A stretch of 64,000 nucleotides of DNA from the NCBI GenBank assembly GCA_963678855.1, contig OY787448.1, forward strand, positions 1,116,001-1,180,000. Direction: 5' to 3'. Every line of letters starts with the position of its first letter. Position 1 is the first letter of the stretch. The notes beneath the pieces are model-generated. The model was given only the letters and a program-made list of their open reading frames with translations. It searched no databases and had not been told where the DNA came from. This document shows, piece after piece, positions 60,312-64,000 of the stretch. The position numbers and the translations under genes were made by a program. This stretch comes from F22 sp963678855 (lineage in GTDB: Bacteria > Bacteroidota > Bacteroidia > Bacteroidales > Bacteroidaceae).

Positions 60312-61286
60312 ATGGCTTTAGACGAAACATATCCTTTAGATATCTCTGTCGTAGTGCCTCTACTCAACGAAGAGGAATCACTACCAGAACTACAAGCGTG
60401 GATAGACCGCGTAATGGATGCAAATGGTTTTACATATGAGACCTTATTTATCGACGACGGTAGTCGCGATGCATCTTGGGAGGTTATCGAAAATTTACAG
60501 AATCAATATCCACAAGTGCACGGCATCAAGTTCCGTCGCAACTATGGGAAATCGGCTGCGCTACACTGCGGATTTGCAGCAGCACAAGGACGCGTAGTTA
60601 TCACGATGGATGCCGACTTACAGGACAGTCCAGATGAGATTCCGACTCTATACAAAATGATTGTAGAAGAAAAATACGATTTGGTATCTGGCTGGAAGAA
60701 GAAGCGTTATGATCCGCTTAACAAGACTATTCCTACAAAATTATTCAATGCGACAGCACGCAGCGTTAGTGGCATACATAACTTGCATGACTTCAACTGT
60801 GGGTTGAAGGCATATCGTCGTGAGGTAGTCAAAGACATCGAGGTATACGCCGAGATGCATCGATACATTCCTTACTTGGCCAAAGCTGCTGGATACGAGC
60901 GCATTGGCGAACATGTCGTGCAGCACCAAGCACGTAAATACGGGACCACTAAGTTTGGTCTAAGCCGCTTTTTCAATGGTTATCTAGATTTGTTATCGTT
61001 GTGGTTTACCACGAAGTTTGGTAAAAAACCGATGCATATCTTTGGGCTGTTGGGTTCGATTATGTTCTTTCTAGGACTGATTTCTCAAATCATCGTAGGG
61101 GCTAGTAAACTGTACAATATGGCCCATGGATTACCATACCGATTGGTGACAGAATCTCCATATTTTTATATTGCACTGACATCCATGATTTTGGGTACGC
61201 AGCTCTTCCTTGCGGGCTTCCTTGGGGAACTAATCACACGCAGTGCATCCGACAGAAATGTATATAATATAGAAAAGAAAATATAA
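60312..61286 (+). CDS. GT2 glycosyltransferase (DPM1/GtrB-like, membrane-anchored)
   Basis: A 324-residue polyprenyl-phosphate glycosyltransferase-like enzyme. The GT2 fold begins at LDISVVVPLLNEEESL, the DxD metal motif is Asp100-Ala-Asp102 (ITMDADLQD), and FNCGLKAYRREV follows. The C-terminal part has two transmembrane segments (about 235-257 and 272-300) as in GtrB/ArnC-like proteins that load sugar onto undecaprenyl phosphate. It overlaps the next gene by one base (TAATG at 61286). The sugar is unknown. Confidence 0.93.
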   Translation: MALDETYPLDISVVVPLLNEEESLPELQAWIDRVMDANGFTYETLFIDDGSRDASWEVIENLQNQYPQVHGIKFRRNYGKSAALHCGFAAAQGRVVITMDADLQDSPDEIPTLYKMIVEEKYDLVSGWKKKRYDPLNKTIPTKLFNATARSVSGIHNLHDFNCGLKAYRREVVKDIEVYAEMHRYIPYLAKAAGYERIGEHVVQHQARKYGTTKFGLSRFFNGYLDLLSLWFTTKFGKKPMHIFGLLGSIMFFLGLISQIIVGASKLYNMAHGLPYRLVTESPYFYIALTSMILGTQLFLAGFLGELITRSASDRNVYNIEKKI

Positions 61287-61774
61287 TGAATAGACTCCGT
61301 TTTTTATGGACAACTCTGGCTTGTGTCTGCTTAGGCCTACTTAGCATAGTGGCACAAAGCTGCAATGAAGAGACCTGTATCCGCAATGACCGCGGCTATA
61401 TGGGTATCACTTGCAAAAGTAATGATAATGGTTCTGAGGTAGCCATCAACCAGCTGACAGTTACGGCTTTTGATACTGACTCTGTACTGATCAATCAAGA
61501 AAGTCAAGTAAGCAGCATGTCACTTCCAGTCGACGAGACTAGAGACAGCACTGTGTATGTATTCGCGTATACATCAACAGATAATATCGTCAGTCACGAT
61601 ACCCTACGTATCTACTACAAACGCACCCCTATATTTATCAGTATGGAGTGTGGCAATGCGATTTATTGCGATATCAGCGAAGCAAAGCATACAGAGAACC
61701 AGCTCAAACGAGTGGAAATTGTCAACAACCAAATTAAAGAAACCGATGCGCACAATATCAACCTCTATTTTTAA
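61286..61774 (+). CDS. DUF6452 family lipoprotein
   Basis: A 162-residue exported lipoprotein (hydrophobic N-terminus, then LLSIVAQSCNEETC, with the lipobox-like SC at about residue 26). The mature part is beta-rich, with CIRNDRGYMGITCKSND and ISMECGNAIYCDISEAKHTENQLKRVEI, the pattern of DUF6452. Several cysteines may form disulfides. Function unknown; it is coupled to GT2 and overlaps the DUF6048 gene by 29 bp. Confidence 0.8.
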   Translation: MNRLRFLWTTLACVCLGLLSIVAQSCNEETCIRNDRGYMGITCKSNDNGSEVAINQLTVTAFDTDSVLINQESQVSSMSLPVDETRDSTVYVFAYTSTDNIVSHDTLRIYYKRTPIFISMECGNAIYCDISEAKHTENQLKRVEIVNNQIKETDAHNINLYF

Positions 61775-62516
61775 GATTGTCACGGTAATTATTCTGTGTA
61801 TGGCGACAAGCGTATCTATACATGCTCAGCGTCCAAGCGGAAAGAGCCAAACGGGTATGGATCCTAATCGTCGCCGTCCTCTACCTGCAGGCGAAAAACG
61901 TTTTGTGGAGAACAAAGATTCGTTGACAACATGGCAGAAGTGGACTAAATTTGAAGGTGCAGAAGTAACCTTTGATATCATGAGTCCTATGAGCCATTAC
62001 TTCGGTAGAAATTACATGAACACGCAAGTAGGACTAAAAGTAAATCTCAACTACCGCTTATACCCTGTTATCGAACTAGGTATGGGTACTTGCGACGATC
62101 ACGAAGAAGGCATTCACTACAAGATAGACCGTGCACCATACGTTCGTATAGGTGCCGACTACAATCTACACTGGAAGAAACGCCATGGTAGCCACTTGTT
62201 TATCGGTGCCCGTTATGCATTCTCTAGCTTTAGCTATGACGTCTACAGCGATCCTATCGCAGATGGCATCTGGGGTGGCAAGACTCCATTCGAATATCGC
62301 GATATCAAATCGTCTGCACACTGGGCCGAGTTTTTGATTGGTATTCAGGCACGCATCTCGGGCCCTATCCTTATGGGATGGGACTTCCGTTATCGCTTAC
62401 CACTAAGCGTCTCGGAAGATGAGCATGCATCACCGCATGTGATTCCTGGTATGGGGGAGGACAAGGACAACAACTTTGGAATTACCTATAATATCATTTA
62501 CGAATTACCTTTCTAA
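61746..62516 (+). CDS. DUF6048 family protein
   Basis: A 256-residue outer-membrane-like beta protein. The frame is open from 61557, but that part is out of register with the real gene before it; MRTISTSIFKIVTVIILCM at 61746 is a clear signal peptide, so I start there. The mature part has paired Tyr/Gly-rich strands (YNLHWKKRHGSHLFIGARYAFSSFSYDVY; GPILMGWDFRYRLPLSV) ending with aromatic residues. It always travels with DUF6452, overlapping it by 29 bp here. It may be a small porin-like or assembly-associated protein; function unknown. Confidence 0.8.
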   Translation: MRTISTSIFKIVTVIILCMATSVSIHAQRPSGKSQTGMDPNRRRPLPAGEKRFVENKDSLTTWQKWTKFEGAEVTFDIMSPMSHYFGRNYMNTQVGLKVNLNYRLYPVIELGMGTCDDHEEGIHYKIDRAPYVRIGADYNLHWKKRHGSHLFIGARYAFSSFSYDVYSDPIADGIWGGKTPFEYRDIKSSAHWAEFLIGIQARISGPILMGWDFRYRLPLSVSEDEHASPHVIPGMGEDKDNNFGITYNIIYELPF

Positions 62517-62526
62517 TCAATAGGTC

Positions 62527-63561
62527 ATGAAACAAGAACAAAAAAAAATATTTCGCTACGCCTTCTGGCTGGTAGCGCTTATAGCGGGTACATTTTATGT
62601 GATTCATACACATAGCATCAAGGCGCCATCTAGCTATCACCACAATCAAGGGATGGTATTTGGTACTTTCTATCATATCACGTATCAGCATACTGAAGAT
62701 TTGCATCGTGGCATCAAAAACGAGATGAAACGAGTGGACAACTCGCTATCTCCATTCAACAAAGAGTCGATTATCACGCATATCAACAACAATGACTCGG
62801 TGACTCCCGATTCTCTGTTCTTAAAGGTATTCCGTCGTGCGCACGAGATCTCTGAATCTACAGCAGGTGCTTTTGATATTACTGTAGCTCCTTTGGTCAA
62901 CACGTGGGGCTTTGGCTTTAAGTCTGGCAAGGACTTAACAGCGACTCAGATTGACAGCCTACTGCAACACGTGGGATATAAGAAGGTATCGCTAACAGCT
63001 GACAACTTGGTCCAAAAGACAGACTCTGCGATTATGCTTGACTGCTCGGCTATCGCCAAAGGATATGCCTGCGATGTGGTGGCCGACTATCTACGCAAGC
63101 AAGGGGTAGAGAACTTTATGGTCGAGATTGGCGGTGAAGTGACTCTAGGCGGTGAGCGTCCTAACTCTGGCAACTGGCGCATCGGTGTCAACAAGCCTAT
63201 CGAAGACAGCCTGCAAGTGAAGAACGAACTAGAGCTAGTGCTACAGATCTCAAATTGTGGTATGGCTACATCGGGCAATTACCGCAACTTCTACTATAAA
63301 GACGGCAAGAAAGTGGCTCATACAATAGATCCACGTACGGGCTACCCTGTACAGCACAGCTTACTTTCTGCAACAGTCGTAGCTCCCGACTGCCTTACTG
63401 CTGATGCTACAGCTACAGCATTTATGGTGATGGGACTAGATAAAGCCAAAGAGTATATTACTAAGCATCCGGAGATTAAGGCTTGCCTAATCTATGCAGA
63501 CGCTGATAATAACAACCAATTGTTTATCTCTCCTACGCTAGAAAGTGCGGTAGCGAAGTAA
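62527..63561 (+). CDS. apbE: FAD:protein FMN transferase ApbE
   Basis: A 344-residue periplasmic flavinyltransferase that attaches FMN to Thr/Ser of target proteins such as NqrC and RnfG. A single N-terminal anchor (YAFWLVALIAGTFYVIHTH) precedes the catalytic domain: GMVFGTFYHITYQ, VDNSLSPFNKESIITHIN, FDITVAPLVNTWGFG, DCSAIAKGYACDVVADYL, FMVEIGGEV and TIDPRTGYPVQHSLLSATV. Asp and Thr residues of the FAD/Mg site (DATATAFMVMG) are present. It is last coding gene of the operon. No Nqr/Rnf genes are in the window. Confidence 0.95.
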   Translation: MKQEQKKIFRYAFWLVALIAGTFYVIHTHSIKAPSSYHHNQGMVFGTFYHITYQHTEDLHRGIKNEMKRVDNSLSPFNKESIITHINNNDSVTPDSLFLKVFRRAHEISESTAGAFDITVAPLVNTWGFGFKSGKDLTATQIDSLLQHVGYKKVSLTADNLVQKTDSAIMLDCSAIAKGYACDVVADYLRKQGVENFMVEIGGEVTLGGERPNSGNWRIGVNKPIEDSLQVKNELELVLQISNCGMATSGNYRNFYYKDGKKVAHTIDPRTGYPVQHSLLSATVVAPDCLTADATATAFMVMGLDKAKEYITKHPEIKACLIYADADNNNQLFISPTLESAVAK

Positions 63562-63575
63562 AACAAGTTCCTAAG

Positions 63576-63607
63576 GCTTGCAATAGCGCTCGCGCTATAC
63601 AGCAAGC
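63576..63607. repeat. two-level hairpin downstream of apbE
   Basis: Outer GCTTGC (63576-63581) pairs with GCAAGC (63602-63607); inner ATAGCG (63583-63588) pairs with CGCTAT (63593-63598) around a CTCG tetraloop. No T-run follows. Confidence 0.7.
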
Positions 63608-63611
63608 AAGT

Positions 63612-63695
63612 ATAGATGCCCATCCATACACGTATAGTCCTAGGGGTACACACGTATGGATGGGCATCTATGCATGTATAGGCCTAGGACTATAC
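63612..63695. repeat. interlocked inverted repeats A-B-A'-B'
   Basis: A (63612-63629, 18 nt) is perfectly complementary to A' (63654-63671), and B (63632-63644, 13 nt) to B' (63683-63695). B lies in the loop of A:A', and A' lies in the loop of B:B', so the two helices are either mutually exclusive or form a pseudoknot-like arrangement. The B' side is also a near-perfect 20-bp palindrome (63676-63695, nine of ten pairs). Function unknown. Confidence 0.85.
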
Positions 63696-63781
63696 ATATC
63701 TATTTAGTAAGGGCAGCTCGCCCACAAGCCTTTATGTCTTTTTATTCTCCCAATGTTAATCACTATATCAGTAAGTTTTCG

Positions 63782-63789
63782 TATCTTCG
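63782..63789 (+). promoter_or_regulatory. possible -7 element for the HU-like gene
   Basis: TATCTTCG, one mismatch to TAnnTTTG, 36 bp upstream of the ATG at 63826. Confidence 0.4.
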
Positions 63790-63825
63790 TGACTGTGTAA
63801 ATTAAAAATCAAACAACATTCAGCT

Positions 63826-64000
63826 ATGAGTATTAAGTACAAACCAGTAGCAAAGATTATTGGTCCTAAGAAAGAAAGATTGTATTATCCTAGTATCGTC
63901 AAATCAAGATACGATTTTGTAGACACTAAAGAAATTGCACGTGAAATAACCGAACTCTCATCTATTGATTCAGGTTCTGTATTGTGCGCTTTAGATGTAT
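63826..64000 (+). CDS. HU-like DNA-binding protein (3' end beyond window)
   Basis: The first 58 codons of a gene running off the window. MSIKYKPVAKIIGPKKERLYYPSIV, then FVDTKEIAREITELSSIDSGSVLCAL, is the N-terminus of the Bacteroidota-type histone-like HU family (TIGR01201 type), whose members are about 120-160 residues and bind DNA non-specifically. The preserved part corresponds to the dimerisation helices; the beta arm would be further downstream. Confidence 0.85.
   Translation, partial: MSIKYKPVAKIIGPKKERLYYPSIVKSRYDFVDTKEIAREITELSSIDSGSVLCALDV

Noticed and set aside
61557..61745. N-terminal extension of the DUF6048 frame
   Set aside because: This part overlaps DUF6452 in a different frame, and a signal peptide starts precisely at 61746.

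Overview
The window is a stretch of chromosome from a member of the Bacteroidota, almost certainly order Bacteroidales and probably close to Porphyromonadaceae. Four things point there. Nearly every transcription unit starts with the Bacteroidota -7 promoter element TAnnTTTG and has no obvious Shine-Dalgarno site. Many lineage-restricted families are present (DUF4488, DUF4494, DUF4199, DUF6452/DUF6048, an HU-CCDC81/SPOR protein, Oar-like and CarboxypepD_reg TonB receptors). Glycogen is made by a GT3-type synthase. An ncRNA with its own promoter and terminator lies directly downstream of rplT, as reported for the Bacteroidales-1 (probable 6S) RNA. I cannot name the species. I see no phage, insertion sequence or CRISPR array.

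Layout. 1-5.5 kb: MATE efflux pump (running off the left edge), M16 peptidase and cyclophilin, divergent from a CPA1-type Na+/H+ antiporter. 5.5-14.4 kb: recQ, clpX-clpP and tig, each unit closed by its own terminator, then the translation operon rplM-rpsI-rpsB-tsf with structured leaders. 14.4-20.5 kb: a small DUF4488 secreted protein, glycogen synthase with glucan phosphorylase, and a probably degraded orphan ORF. 20.6-29 kb: the accessory part, with an Oar-like TonB-dependent receptor and a second TonB receptor co-transcribed with a large lipoprotein. 29-34 kb: nusB-yajC-ybbR-coaE-ettA. 34-37.8 kb: 6S-like RNA and thrS-infC-rpmI-rplT. 37.8-43.4 kb: SPOR lipoprotein-ruvX-def-TPR, divergent from a YtxH/holin-like envelope operon, plus a DUF805 protein. 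43.4-50.6 kb: PPi-dependent phosphofructokinase, a ModF-like double ATPase with a phosphodiesterase, a MarR regulator, two identical tRNA-Pro(UGG), an alanine/sodium symporter and ZupT. 50.6-59.5 kb: rmlA-rmlC, S4/YggS/DUF4494, a thioredoxin-fold protein without its cysteines, serB, and DEAD helicase-HU/SPOR-FHA. 59.6-64 kb: DUF4199-GT2-DUF6452-DUF6048-ApbE, then a partial HU-like gene.

Most of this is core metabolism and information processing. The unexplained signals are regulatory. A 7-bp direct repeat with 11-bp spacing, TGTAACA-N4-TGTAAYA, has the architecture of a PhoB/OmpR-family operator and occurs upstream of both TonB receptors and once more upstream of the glycogen genes. A pair of long, perfectly matched but interlocked inverted repeats (A-B-A'-B') lies between apbE and the HU gene. 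Other points are the 6S-like RNA, infC with a forced TTG start, two terminators that share an unusual two-part hairpin, and a possibly leaderless phosphodiesterase gene. No obviously new defence or mobile system was found; the shared TonB-receptor/glycogen operator is the best candidate for an undescribed regulon.
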